From positions 1-64,000 of the forward strand of contig NZ_FOUY01000013.1 of assembly GCF_900115005.1 (NCBI RefSeq): DNA of 64,000 bases, in the 5' to 3' direction. This stretch comes from Pseudonocardia ammonioxydans. Lineage in GTDB: Bacteria > Actinomycetota > Actinomycetes > Mycobacteriales > Pseudonocardiaceae. The notes under the pieces are model-generated. The model was not told the origin of the DNA, made no database searches, and worked only from the letters and a program-made list of their open reading frames with translations. Shown piece after piece: positions 17,680-27,548 of this stretch (positions are counted from its first letter, which is position 1; the number at the start of each line of letters is the position of its first letter). Made by a program: the position numbers and the translations under genes.

Positions 17680-18432
17680 GTGACCTCGAACAGCACGAGC
17701 CCGACCAGCACGAGCCCGACCAGCACGAGCCCGACCAGTACGAGCCCGTTCAGCACCGCCCTGCCGCCCGTCGTCGACGCCGCGACCTGGGAGCGGGAGC
17801 TGGCCGCGCTCCGGGTCCGGGAGAAGGCCGCCACCCGCGAGCTCGACGCCATCGCCGCCCGGCGCCGCCGGCTGCCGATGGTGCGGATGCCCGACTACGT
17901 CCTCGAGGGCGCGGACGGCCCGGTCCGGCTCGCCGAGATCTTCGGCGATCACCCGCAGCTGATCGTCTACAGCCACATGTGGCACGACGGCGCCGAGTGG
18001 CAGTGCGGCGGCTGCACCGGGTTCACCTCGCAGTTCACCCGCCTCGCCGGCCTGGAGAAGTTCGACGCCCGGTTCGTGATCGTCACCCAGGGCCCGATCG
18101 ACGAGGCGCTCGCCTACCGGCGCCGGGTCGGCAACACCATGACCTGGTACTCCACCGCGCACAGCGCGTTCGGCAGCGACGTCGGCGCCCCGCCGGACGC
18201 CGGGTTCGCCGTGAACGTGTTCCTGCGCGACGGCGACACCGTCTACCGGACCTGGCACACCGACGGCCGCGGCACCGAGCAGCTGAGCTACCTGTTCGGG
18301 CTGGTCGACCTGCTGCCCTACGGCCGTCAGGAGGTGTGGCAGGACTCCCCCGAGGGGTGGCCGCAGGGGCCGACCTACAGCCGCTGGGCCGGTCCGGAGG
18401 AGATCGCGGCCGCCTACGGCGACCCGCACTGA
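17680..18432 (+). CDS. DUF899 (thioredoxin-fold) family protein
   Basis: This is a 250-residue protein of the DUF899 group. Characteristic segments are LPMVRMPDYVLEGADGPVRL, QLIVYSHMWHDGAEWQCGGC (a CGGC pair like a thioredoxin-type redox motif), FDARFVIVTQGPIDEALAYR and FLRDGDTVYRTWHTDGRGTE. The biochemical role of the family is not established; the fold suggests thiol redox chemistry. The first ~25 residues are an STSPT repeat encoded by a 15-bp tandem DNA repeat (17692-17750) and look disordered. GTG 17680 has GGGAGG six bases upstream. Confidence 0.85.
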   Translation: MTSNSTSPTSTSPTSTSPTSTSPFSTALPPVVDAATWERELAALRVREKAATRELDAIAARRRRLPMVRMPDYVLEGADGPVRLAEIFGDHPQLIVYSHMWHDGAEWQCGGCTGFTSQFTRLAGLEKFDARFVIVTQGPIDEALAYRRRVGNTMTWYSTAHSAFGSDVGAPPDAGFAVNVFLRDGDTVYRTWHTDGRGTEQLSYLFGLVDLLPYGRQEVWQDSPEGWPQGPTYSRWAGPEEIAAAYGDPH

Positions 18433-18521
18433 GCCGGAACTTCGCTCTGCCGGAACTTCGCTGCGCCGGGACCTCAGTGCGCCGGTTCTTCAGTGTGCCG
18501 GTTCTTCAGTGTGCCGGTTCT
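18433..18521. repeat. 16-bp tandem repeat at a convergent junction
   Basis: GTGCCGGTTCTTCAGT recurs three times head to tail (about 18480-18530), preceded by looser relatives (GCCGGAACTTCGCT twice). The last unit extends into the 3' end of the aminotransferase gene. There are no spacers, so it is not a CRISPR array. Confidence 0.6.
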
Positions 18522-20324
<1,803 letters not shown>

Positions 20325-20792
20325 TCAGCGGGGGTCGTCGGTCTCCCGCGGCCGCGCGGCGTGCCCGGGCCGCCCGCGGGTCCGGCGGCGTTCCTTGGCC
20401 TCGGCCTCCATCACGTGCCGGCGTCCTCCGACGACCGCGTCGCGGACAGCCGTGTCGAGGTCGCAGAACGTGCGGTAGTAGCCGTCGTCGTACTCCTCGA
20501 CGACCTGGAACGTCCAACGGCCCGCGATGACGTTGAGGCCGATCAGCTCCTGGTCGATCCGGTCGGCCACCTCCGGGTGCCCGGTGCGGCGCAGGCCGTC
20601 GATGACGTCGTCGAGCAGCTCGTCGGCGTAGCCGGTCATCTGGTGGAACGCGTAGAGGTGGCCACGGGCGCGCTCGATCATCTCGACGGCCTCGTTCATC
20701 TTCCCCACCGCGGCGACGGCGTCGTCGGACACGCCCTCCGGGCGCAGGTGCAGGGGATCGGGTTCGTCGGCGTGCTGCGGCTCATCGGTCAC
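20325..20792 (-). CDS. Conserved actinobacterial hypothetical protein
   Basis: This is a 155-residue soluble helical protein starting at GTG 20792 (VTDEPQHADEPD). The motif set MNEAVEMIERARGHLYAFHQ, LRRTGHPEVADRIDQELIG, WTFQVVEEYDDGYY and VGGRRHVMEAEAKERRR looks like a conserved family often seen in high-GC actinobacteria, but I cannot name a function. Weak SD-like GGGAAG lies upstream. It is divergent from the FCD regulator gene and shares its control region. Confidence 0.65.
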   Translation of the reverse strand: MTDEPQHADEPDPLHLRPEGVSDDAVAAVGKMNEAVEMIERARGHLYAFHQMTGYADELLDDVIDGLRRTGHPEVADRIDQELIGLNVIAGRWTFQVVEEYDDGYYRTFCDLDTAVRDAVVGGRRHVMEAEAKERRRTRGRPGHAARPRETDDPR

Positions 20793-20873
20793 GACCGGGA
20801 CTTCCCGGACCGGCCGTGACCAAACCGACGGGTCGCCGGCCGAGAAACCCCGTCGTACCCCTTCCGAATTTCT

Positions 20874-20896
20874 TTGACATGAGTTCTGATATGTCA
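20874..20896. promoter_or_regulatory. Inverted-repeat operator with TTGACA element
   Basis: TGACAT at 20875-20880 and ATGTCA at 20891-20896 form a perfect inverted repeat with a 10-base spacer, overlapping a TTGACA hexamer at 20874-20879. The site lies 30 bases before the ATG of the FCD gene and also upstream of the divergent gene ending at 20792. A GntR/FCD-type dimer could bind here. Confidence 0.5.
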
Positions 20897-20925
20897 GTCT
20901 GCGGATCTTGATCGGGAGGAGCCCC

Positions 20926-21603
20926 ATGAGCAGCACGCGGCAGCCGGAGCGGCGGCTGATGCCGGCCGAGACCGTCTACCGGAGCCTGCGGGGCGGCGAC
21001 CACGCCCCGGCCGCACTGTCCGGGGCGGCCCTGGTCGGGGTCCGGACGGCCGCCGACCTCGCGTCCGGGGCGATCACCTTCGAGCAGGCCGCCGACCGGC
21101 TCGACGAAGCCGGGCTCCCGGTGCGGTGGCCGCGCACCGCGGGCACCGCGACGGCCGCGGGGCTCGAGCAGATCACCGCGGCGCGACTGGTCCTGGAACC
21201 GGCCGCGGCGGCCGGTGCGGCCGCGGCCGCCGGCCCGGAGGACCGCGACCTGCTCCGCGAGCGGGCGAGCTTCCTGGCCACGGCCGCCTGCGGCGAGTCG
21301 GACCCCGACCGGCTGTTCCGGCACGACGCCGAGGTGCACGCGCTGCTCTACCGGATCGCGGGCGGCGGACCGGCCGACCCCGACCTGCCCGACCTGTGCG
21401 CCCTCGCCCACCGGGACTGGGCGGGCCGGGCACGGGCGACCGGCGACGTCCTCGACGCGGTGCGACCGCACCTGACCGAGCTCGGTGACGTGCTGCGGGC
21501 CGTCGCCGAGGGGACGCCCGAGCAGGCGCGGCGGACGGCGACGACACACGTGTGGGGCACCCACCTCATGCTCATGCAGGCGGCAGCCGGTTCCGCCCGC
21601 TGA
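20926..21603 (+). CDS. FCD-domain (GntR-like) regulator lacking a recognisable HTH
   Basis: This is a 225-residue protein. The C-terminal ~140 residues (ITAARLVLEPAAAAGAAAAA, then LFRHDAEVHALLYRIAGG and ending TTHVWGTHLMLMQAA) follow the all-helical FCD ligand domain of FadR/GntR regulators, with His/Asp residues of the metal-binding type. The first ~85 residues (PAETVYRSLRGGDHAPAALS...) do not show a normal winged helix, so DNA binding is uncertain. ATG 20926 has GGGAGGA five bases upstream. The 3' end overlaps the opposing PucR gene by 32 bases. It could be a ligand sensor for the creatine-type locus next to it. Confidence 0.6.
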   Translation: MSSTRQPERRLMPAETVYRSLRGGDHAPAALSGAALVGVRTAADLASGAITFEQAADRLDEAGLPVRWPRTAGTATAAGLEQITAARLVLEPAAAAGAAAAAGPEDRDLLRERASFLATAACGESDPDRLFRHDAEVHALLYRIAGGGPADPDLPDLCALAHRDWAGRARATGDVLDAVRPHLTELGDVLRAVAEGTPEQARRTATTHVWGTHLMLMQAAAGSAR

Positions 21604-23122
21604 GCCGCGAGGGCACCGGGCCGGCGCCGGAGCCCGCCAGCCGCCGCCGGGCGATCTCCAGCTCGGTGGCGACGACGACCGCCCCGACCCGCGCCGAGCC
21701 CGGGCGGATCCGGCCGATGATCCCCAAGATCGTGTCCAGTCTCCGGTAGAGCCCTTGGCGGCCCAGATGCAGATCCCGCGCGGTGTCGACCTTGCGCCCC
21801 CAGTGCCGCACGTAGGTGCTCAGCGTCGACACCAGGCCCCGGTCGCGCCGGGCGTCGTCGAGCAGGTCGCCGAGCTGGTCGGCGATGAAGTCGGCGACCG
21901 CGTCGTCGTCGAGGCGGAGCAGCAGGGACTCGACGGCGTAGTCGGCGCTGTCGACGACCTGCGGCCCGGCCCGGTCGATGCCGTGCACCGTCAGCGCCTC
22001 GTGCAGCGACCGGGGCACCCCGGCCAGCCGGTGCGCGAGCGGGCCGACCACGACGCGCGTGTCGACGGCGGGGATGCCCCGTCCGAGGTCGTCGAGCAGT
22101 GCGGCACGGCCGGGCTCGTCGTGCACCGCCACGACACCGAGGAGCCGGCCGTCCCGCACCTGCGCCACGACCGTGCGCGCCCGCGTACCGAGCACCGCCT
22201 CGACCGCGCCGGCCGACGCCGGGGCGGGCAGGTCGGCGACGAGGGCGACGACACCGGCGTCCGGGTCGAACCCGAGCGTGTGCCCCAGCTCGGCGAACCG
22301 GGCGGGGTCCGGGTCACCGGCGACCGCCAGCCCGAGCAGGTCGTGGGCCGCGTGGTCGAGGGCCGATGGCGGGCGGCTGCGCAGCAGCTCCAGGGCCAGC
22401 ACCTCCGGGGCCTTCTCCAGCGCCACCTCGAGCACCGTCACGTCGGCCGCACGGCGCGGGCTGATCGTCAGCACCGCCATCGTCAGGCCGCTGACGACCA
22501 CCGGCGCGGACAGCCCGCCCTCCCCGAGACCGGGCCCGTCGCGGTCCTGCGGGGCGACCGCCGAGGCGATGGTCGCACCGTCGAGGCCGTTCAGCTCGAC
22601 GTCCGAGGCGACCTGGTCGGCGAGCACCGCGAGCAGCTCGGTGAGGTCCGCGCCGCCGGAGAGCGCCTCGACCAGCGCGTGCGAGATGCGGTCGCCGGCC
22701 TGCAGGCGGCGGACCGAGCGGTTGGCGAGCTGGCCGTTCACCGCCCGGCACAGGTCGACGAACCGGACCACCCGGCGGAGCTCGATCAGGGGCAGGCCGA
22801 CCTCGTCGGCGACCTCACACATCTCGGCCGGGATCCCCGCCAGCCCGGTGCCGCACTCGACGGCCAGCGCCGTGACCGCCCGCGCGGCGAGGTTGCGCAC
22901 GTAGCGGCGCCGGCGCTCGGCGTCGGCGTCGCGGAGCACGACGCCGCCGACCAGCAGCAGCTCACCGCCGCGCAGCAACGTCGCGATGTGCAGCACCTCA
23001 CTGGTGTGCACCCAGCTCACCGCCCGCTCCAGGGCGTCCCCGCTCCCGGCGCCGGCAACCACACACGGGTCCGCCTCGGCCAGTAACGGCTCGTCCAGCA
23101 CGTCCCGCAACGGGATCGGCAC
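21572..23122 (-). CDS. PucR family transcriptional regulator (1)
   Basis: This is a 516-residue PucR-type regulator. The N-terminal purine-catabolism regulator domain (VPIPLRDVLDEPLLAEADPC...) spans about 1-130. A central GGDEF-like region (VVVGPLAHRLAGVPRSLHEA) and a C-terminal HTH_30 domain (TLSTYVRHWGRKVDTARDLH, GLYRRLDTI) follow. GTG 23122 is preferred since AAGGAGG lies nine bases upstream; an in-frame ATG at 23143 precedes that site. It is divergent from the NCS1 permease / NodB hydrolase / creatinase operon, the classic arrangement for a PucR activator of nitrogen-heterocycle use. Confidence 0.88.
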   Translation of the reverse strand: MPIPLRDVLDEPLLAEADPCVVAGAGSGDALERAVSWVHTSEVLHIATLLRGGELLLVGGVVLRDADAERRRRYVRNLAARAVTALAVECGTGLAGIPAEMCEVADEVGLPLIELRRVVRFVDLCRAVNGQLANRSVRRLQAGDRISHALVEALSGGADLTELLAVLADQVASDVELNGLDGATIASAVAPQDRDGPGLGEGGLSAPVVVSGLTMAVLTISPRRAADVTVLEVALEKAPEVLALELLRSRPPSALDHAAHDLLGLAVAGDPDPARFAELGHTLGFDPDAGVVALVADLPAPASAGAVEAVLGTRARTVVAQVRDGRLLGVVAVHDEPGRAALLDDLGRGIPAVDTRVVVGPLAHRLAGVPRSLHEALTVHGIDRAGPQVVDSADYAVESLLLRLDDDAVADFIADQLGDLLDDARRDRGLVSTLSTYVRHWGRKVDTARDLHLGRQGLYRRLDTILGIIGRIRPGSARVGAVVVATELEIARRRLAGSGAGPVPSRLSGRNRLPPA

Positions 23123-23256
23123 GATATGTCGCCTCCTTCGCATGATCAGTGGACATTCTGAACCTTCTGGCCCGGCCACCACCTCCGTCACCCTTTCTCG
23201 ACACGCATCGACTTCTGACACGCAATCGACGGAACCCCAGCCGGAAGGACACCTCC
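23123..23256. promoter_or_regulatory. Divergent promoter region, PucR and creatinase-operon genes
   Basis: These 134 bases separate the divergent regulator and permease genes. The region is AT-richer than the coding flanks, with the TGATCA palindrome at 23143-23148 and GGACATTCTGAACCTTCTGG after it. No confident -35/-10 pair was identified. GGAAGGA at 23242-23248 is the permease ribosome binding site. Confidence 0.4.
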
Positions 23257-24726
23257 ATGGACGCACCGGTCGGATCGGCCGCCGGCCCGGACTTCGAACA
23301 GGCGACCCGGCGCGTCCCCGACTCCGAGCGGACGTCGAGCGTCTCGGGCCAGTTCTGGATCTGGGCCGGCGCCAACATCGCCCCGATCAACTGGGTCCTG
23401 GGCGCCCTCGGGATCAAGCTCGGGCTGTCCCTCTCGGACACCCTGATCGTGCTGATCGCCGGGAACCTGATCGGGATGGCCGGCTTCGGCGTCTTCGTCC
23501 TGCTCGGACAGAAGACCGGCGTCACCGGGATGGTGCTGTCCCGGGGCCCGTTCGGCCGCCGCGGCGCGTATCTCCCCGCGACCATCCAGGCGTGCCTGGC
23601 CATCGGCTGGTGCGCGGTCAACACCTGGATCGTGCTCGACCTGGTGATGGCGCTGTTCGGCAAGATCGGCCTGGTCGACCCGCTCGCCGCCAACGCCGGC
23701 TGGCGGATCGGCGTCGCCGCCGCGATCATGGCGATCCAGGTCGCCATCTCGTGGGCCGGCTACCGCGCCATCGCCGGCTTCGAACGCTGGACGGTCCCGC
23801 CCACCATCGTCGTCCTGGTCGTCATGTCGGTGGCGGCGTGGTTCTTCATCGGCGTCGACTGGGGCTACCAGGGCCCGCCCGGGGAGATCCTGACCGGGAC
23901 CGACCGGATCGTGGCGATGTCCGGGGTGATGACGGCGATCGGCATCGGCTGGGGCATCACGTGGTTCACCTACGCCGCCGACTACTCCCGCTTCGTCAGC
24001 CGCTCGATGCCGCGCTCCCGGCTCTACCTCGCCAGCGTCCTGGGGCAGTTCATCCCGGTCGTCTGGCTCGGGGTGCTGGGCGCGTCGCTGGCCACCCGCA
24101 ACGGCTCGATCGACCCCGGCCAGCTCGTCGTCGAGAACTTCGGGGCGCTCGCGATCCCGGTCCTGCTCCTCGTGGTGCACGGGCCGATCGCCACCAACAT
24201 CCTCAACATCTACACGTTCTCGGTGGCCGTGCAGGCGCTGGACATCAAGGTCTCGCGCCGGGCGCTGAGCCTCGCGGTCGGCGTCGTCGCACTCGTCGCG
24301 GTGATCTTCTTCGTCTACGCCGAGGACTTCGCGACGGTGCTCGACACCTGGCTGGTCGGCATCGTCGCCTGGATCGCCGCCTGGGCGGGGGTGATGCTCG
24401 TGCACTGGTTCGTGTTCGAGCGCGGCACGGTCGACACCGACCGGCTGCTCGCCGAACCCGCCGAGCGGCGCATCCCCGCGTTCCACACCCCCGGCCTGGT
24501 GTCCTTCGCCGCAGGTGTCGTCGCGACCTGGCTGTTCCTGCACGGCGAGGCGTCGCTGCTGCAGGGCCCGATCTCCACCGCACTCGGCGGCCTCGACCTG
24601 TCCTGGCTGGCCGGCGGCCTCGTCTCGGCCGGGACCTACCTGGTGCTCGGCCGCCCTACCACGCCGGCCACGACCGGCGTCCCCGCCCGGGCGGCCCGCC
24701 CGGAGCCGACCCCGACCCAGCAGTGA
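23257..24726 (+). CDS. NCS1 family permease (nucleobase/allantoin/hydantoin type)
   Basis: This is a 489-residue membrane transporter with about 12 hydrophobic segments. Early features are SGQFWIWAGANIAPINWVLG and GMVLSRGPFGRRGAYLPATI, diagnostic of nucleobase-cation-symport-1 proteins. GIGWGITWFTYAADYSRFVS is the TM6 region that contacts the ring substrate. Known family substrates include cytosine, uracil, allantoin and hydantoins, usually with H+ or Na+. ATG 23257 follows GGAAGGA by eight bases. It is the first gene of an operon with a NodB-fold hydrolase (four-base gap) and creatinase, so a creatinine-like ring compound is a reasonable substrate (inference). Confidence 0.9.
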   Translation: MDAPVGSAAGPDFEQATRRVPDSERTSSVSGQFWIWAGANIAPINWVLGALGIKLGLSLSDTLIVLIAGNLIGMAGFGVFVLLGQKTGVTGMVLSRGPFGRRGAYLPATIQACLAIGWCAVNTWIVLDLVMALFGKIGLVDPLAANAGWRIGVAAAIMAIQVAISWAGYRAIAGFERWTVPPTIVVLVVMSVAAWFFIGVDWGYQGPPGEILTGTDRIVAMSGVMTAIGIGWGITWFTYAADYSRFVSRSMPRSRLYLASVLGQFIPVVWLGVLGASLATRNGSIDPGQLVVENFGALAIPVLLLVVHGPIATNILNIYTFSVAVQALDIKVSRRALSLAVGVVALVAVIFFVYAEDFATVLDTWLVGIVAWIAAWAGVMLVHWFVFERGTVDTDRLLAEPAERRIPAFHTPGLVSFAAGVVATWLFLHGEASLLQGPISTALGGLDLSWLAGGLVSAGTYLVLGRPTTPATTGVPARAARPEPTPTQQ

Positions 24727-24730
24727 GTGG

Positions 24731-25621
24731 ATGATGAGCGAGTTCGAGATCACCTGGCCGAGCGGCGTGCGCGCCGCCGCCGCGTTCACCTTCGACGTCG
24801 ACGCCGAGTCGTGCGCGCTGGCCCACGACCCGGCGCTGGCGCGCCGCACGTCGGTCATGTCGCACCAGTCCTACGGGCCGCGGGTCGCGGTACCGCGGAT
24901 CCTCGACATCCTCGACGGCCACGGCGTGCGGGCGACGTTCTTCGTCCCCGGCTACACCGCCGAGCTCTACCCGGACACCGTGCGGGCGATCGCCGAGCGC
25001 GGACACGAGATCGCCCACCACGGCTACCTGCACGAGAACATGCTCGGCCTCGACGAGGCCGAGGAGCTCGCCGTGCTCGACCGCGGCCTGGACGTGCTGC
25101 GCGACGTCGCCGGGGTCGTCCCGACCGGGTACCGGGCTCCCTGGTGGGAGATGAACTGGCACACCCCGAAGCTGCTCGCCGAGCGCGGCTTCCGCTACGA
25201 CTCCAGCCTGCTCGACGGCGACCGGCCCTACCGGTTCACCGCCGCCGCGGGGGCCGACCTGATCGAGATCCCGGTCGACTGGGCCCTCGACGACTGGGAG
25301 CAGTACGCCTTCTTCCCCGGCTGGACCGGCAGCGGGGTGATCGAGGACCCGGACAAGGCGACCGGCATGTGGTACCGCGAGGCCGCCGCGCACCACCGCT
25401 GGGGCGGGTGCTTCGTGCTGACCAACCACCCGTTCCTCTCCGGGCGGCCCGGACGGGCGCACGCCCTCGACGAGCTGATCGGCCGCGTCGCCGCCCTGGA
25501 GGGCATGTGGGTCACGACGCTGGCCGAGATCGCGGAGCAGGCCTGGTCGACCTGCACCGCGACGTTCACCCACCTGCGCCCGGAGATGCCCGCCCCCACC
25601 CGGGCACCCGGGCAGCCCTGA
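24731..25621 (+). CDS. NodB-fold (polysaccharide deacetylase family) cyclic-amide hydrolase-like protein
   Basis: This is a 296-residue cytoplasmic protein of the NodB homology group: FTFDVDAES (motif 1, residues 19-27), HGYLH (97-101, H-x3-H), GYRAPWWEMN (133-142), FRYDSS (154-159) and the final NHP (232-234). There is no signal peptide and the body lacks glycan-binding modules. This fits PuuE-type allantoinases and cyclic-imide hydrolases better than envelope deacetylases. It sits between an NCS1 permease and creatinase, exactly where a ring-opening enzyme would be expected. I propose action on creatinine or a related ureide; the direct evidence is only family and position. The start codon is ATG 24731 or ATG 24734. 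Confidence 0.78.
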   Translation: MMSEFEITWPSGVRAAAAFTFDVDAESCALAHDPALARRTSVMSHQSYGPRVAVPRILDILDGHGVRATFFVPGYTAELYPDTVRAIAERGHEIAHHGYLHENMLGLDEAEELAVLDRGLDVLRDVAGVVPTGYRAPWWEMNWHTPKLLAERGFRYDSSLLDGDRPYRFTAAAGADLIEIPVDWALDDWEQYAFFPGWTGSGVIEDPDKATGMWYREAAAHHRWGGCFVLTNHPFLSGRPGRAHALDELIGRVAALEGMWVTTLAEIAEQAWSTCTATFTHLRPEMPAPTRAPGQP

Positions 25622-25664
25622 CCCACCCACCCGTACGCACATCCACGATCCGAAGGGAAGCACC

Positions 25665-26885
25665 GTGACGCTCGAACGGCTGAAGGACATCCACAACGGC
25701 GAGAAGGTCACCCCGACGTTCTCCCGCGAGGAGATGGACCGGAGGCTGGGCCGGCTCCGCAAGCACATGGCCGACGGCGGGCTCGACGCCGTCCTGTTCA
25801 CCAGCTACCAGAACATCAACTACTACAGCGACTTCCTCTACACGACGTTCGGGCGCAACTACGGGCTGCTCGTCACTCAGGACGCGCACACCACGATCTC
25901 GGCGAACATCGACGCCGGGCAGCCGTGGCGGCGCAGCACCCACGACAACGTCGTCTACACCGACTGGCAGCGCGACAACTACTTCCACGCCGTCCGCACC
26001 GTGCTGGCCGACGGCGGGCTGACCCGCGGCCGGCTCGGCATCGAGGACGACACGGTGCCGATGCGCACCCGCGGGCAGCTCGCCGACGCCCTGCCGGACT
26101 TCGAGTTCGTCGACGTCTCGCAGGCCGTGATGCGACACCGGATGGTCAAGTCCCCCGAGGAGATCGCGTTGATCACCGGGGGGGCCCGGATCGCGGACAT
26201 CGGCGGGGCGGCGGTCACCGCCGCCGTGGCCGAGGGGGTGGCCGAGTACGAGGTCGCCCTGGCCGGCACCGAGGCCATGGTGCGCGAGATCGCCGCCACC
26301 TACCCGCACGCCGAGCTGCGCGACACCTGGGTCTGGTTCCAGTCCGGGATCAACACCGACGGCGCGCACAACTGGGCCACCTCCCGGCGGGTCCAGCGCG
26401 GCGACATCCTGTCGCTGAACTGCTTCCCGATGATCGCGGGCTACTACACCGCGCTGGAGCGCACGCTGTTCCTCGGCCGGCCCAGCGACGAGCACCTGCG
26501 GCTGTGGGAGGTCAACACCCGGGTGCACCGCCGCGGGCTGGAGCTGCTGCGGCCGGGTGCGGTGTGCAAGGACATCGCCGCCGAGCTGAACGAGATCTAT
26601 GAGGCCGAGGGCCTGCTCCCGAACCGCACGTTCGGCTACGGCCACTCCTTCGGCGTGCTCTCGCACTACTACGGCCGCGAGGCCGGCCTCGAGCTGCGCG
26701 AGGACATCGAGACCGTCCTCGAGCCCGGCATGGTCGTCTCGATGGAGCCGATGATCATGATCCCGGAGGGTCGGCCCGGCGCGGGCGGGTACCGCGAGCA
26801 CGACATCCTCGTCATCGAGGAGAACGGCGCGCGCAACATCACCGGCTTCCCGTTCGGCCCGGAGCACAACATCCTCGGCGGCTGA
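25665..26885 (+). CDS. Creatinase (creatine amidinohydrolase), M24 fold
   Basis: This is a 406-residue pita-bread-fold enzyme that hydrolyses creatine to sarcosine and urea. It follows the Pseudomonas creatinase sequence nearly end to end as I recall it. The catalytic His is at 235 (NTDGAHN), the substrate glutamates at 265 (TALERTLF) and 361 (VSMEPMIM), Phe62 and Arg64 in TTFGRNY, His327 in GYGHSFG, Arg338 in HYYGREAG and His379 in YREHDIL. These are the creatinase active-site residues with a +3 offset beyond residue 100. The metal ligands of M24 aminopeptidases are not retained as a set. GTG 25665 has AAGGGAAG upstream. It is the last gene of the operon. Confidence 0.93.
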   Translation: MTLERLKDIHNGEKVTPTFSREEMDRRLGRLRKHMADGGLDAVLFTSYQNINYYSDFLYTTFGRNYGLLVTQDAHTTISANIDAGQPWRRSTHDNVVYTDWQRDNYFHAVRTVLADGGLTRGRLGIEDDTVPMRTRGQLADALPDFEFVDVSQAVMRHRMVKSPEEIALITGGARIADIGGAAVTAAVAEGVAEYEVALAGTEAMVREIAATYPHAELRDTWVWFQSGINTDGAHNWATSRRVQRGDILSLNCFPMIAGYYTALERTLFLGRPSDEHLRLWEVNTRVHRRGLELLRPGAVCKDIAAELNEIYEAEGLLPNRTFGYGHSFGVLSHYYGREAGLELREDIETVLEPGMVVSMEPMIMIPEGRPGAGGYREHDILVIEENGARNITGFPFGPEHNILGG

Positions 26886-27008
26886 TCCGCTCGGCGACCG
26901 TGCGCCGCACAGGTCCGGTGCCCGCCGCACAGGTCCGGTGCCCGCCGCACGGGTCCGATCCTGTGCGGCAGATGCGTCGGCGAGCGCGCAGAGCCGGCCG
27001 GGGCGGGT
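26886..27008. terminator. Repeat-containing hairpin between convergent genes
   Basis: After the creatinase stop the unit CCGCACAGGTCCGGTGCCCG occurs twice. It is followed by a hairpin in which GCCGCAC at 26944-26950 pairs with GTGCGGC at 26963-26969, extended by one G-T and one G-C pair. The same hairpin core recurs at 39877-39902, also between convergent genes. It probably works as a bidirectional terminator. Confidence 0.55.
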
Positions 27009-27494
27009 CTACTCCCAGCGGAGCAGCGCGGTCCGCAGCAGGGCCGCGAGCGAGCGGCGCTGGTCCGGGCTCAGGACCTCGAGCAGCGCCGCGTCGGCCT
27101 CGAGCTGGCGCGGCAGGAGCTCGTCGACCAGCCGCTCCCCCGCCGGCGTCAGCGACACCCGGGCGGCCCGCCCGTCCTGCGGGTCGGCCGCGCGCCGCAC
27201 CAGGCCGGCGTCGAGCAGCTTGTGCAGCCGCTTGGTGGTGGCCGCCGGGGAACCGACCACACCGGCGGTGAGCTCGCCGGGACGTAGCGGGCCATCGCTG
27301 CGCCGGAGCTGGCTGAGCACGTCGAACTCGGTCCGGGTGAGGCCCGCGCCGGCCAGCCGCTCGTCCGCGGCCTCCTGCAGGAAGCGGGCGGCACGCAAGA
27401 TCCGCCCGACGACCGCGACCGGCTCGGTGTCGAGCTCGGGGAACCGCTCGGCCCAGGCGGTCTGGATCGTGTCGACGACATCACGTCCGCTCAT
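27009..27494 (-). CDS. MarR family transcriptional regulator
   Basis: This is a 161-residue winged-helix regulator. The recognition region LRPGELTAGVVGSPAATTKR and wing DPQDGRAARVSLTPAGERLV are typical of MarR, flanked by helical dimerisation segments (VGRILRAARFLQEAADERL at the start, LSPDQRRSLAALLRTALLRW at the end). It is divergent from a FUSC-type membrane protein gene. The 54 bases between them hold two copies of a 13-bp palindrome, so the protein very probably controls itself and the FUSC gene. Confidence 0.92.
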   Translation of the reverse strand: MSGRDVVDTIQTAWAERFPELDTEPVAVVGRILRAARFLQEAADERLAGAGLTRTEFDVLSQLRRSDGPLRPGELTAGVVGSPAATTKRLHKLLDAGLVRRAADPQDGRAARVSLTPAGERLVDELLPRQLEADAALLEVLSPDQRRSLAALLRTALLRWE

Positions 27495-27500
27495 CGTGAC

Positions 27501-27543
27501 CTCCTTTCACCGGTGAACTATAGTGCTTCACTGGTGAAAGGAG
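27501..27543. promoter_or_regulatory. Twin MarR operators over overlapping divergent promoters
   Basis: TTTCACCGGTGAA at 27505-27517 and TTCACTGGTGAAA at 27527-27539 are near-identical palindromes whose centres lie 22 bases (two helical turns) apart. Together they form a larger inverted repeat whose outer arms (CCTCCTTTCACC / GGTGAAAGGAG) contain the ribosome binding sites of both divergent genes. TATAGT at 27519-27524 lies between them as a -10 candidate. The layout predicts simultaneous repression of both genes. Confidence 0.7.
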
Positions 27544-27548
27544 TATGC

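Noticed and set aside
24731-25621. Cell-wall peptidoglycan deacetylase as the primary call
   Set aside because: No signal peptide or membrane anchor, and the operon partners are a ring-compound permease and creatinase.
25665-26885. Xaa-Pro aminopeptidase as the primary call
   Set aside because: The M24 metal ligands are not kept as a set, while all creatinase active-site residues are.
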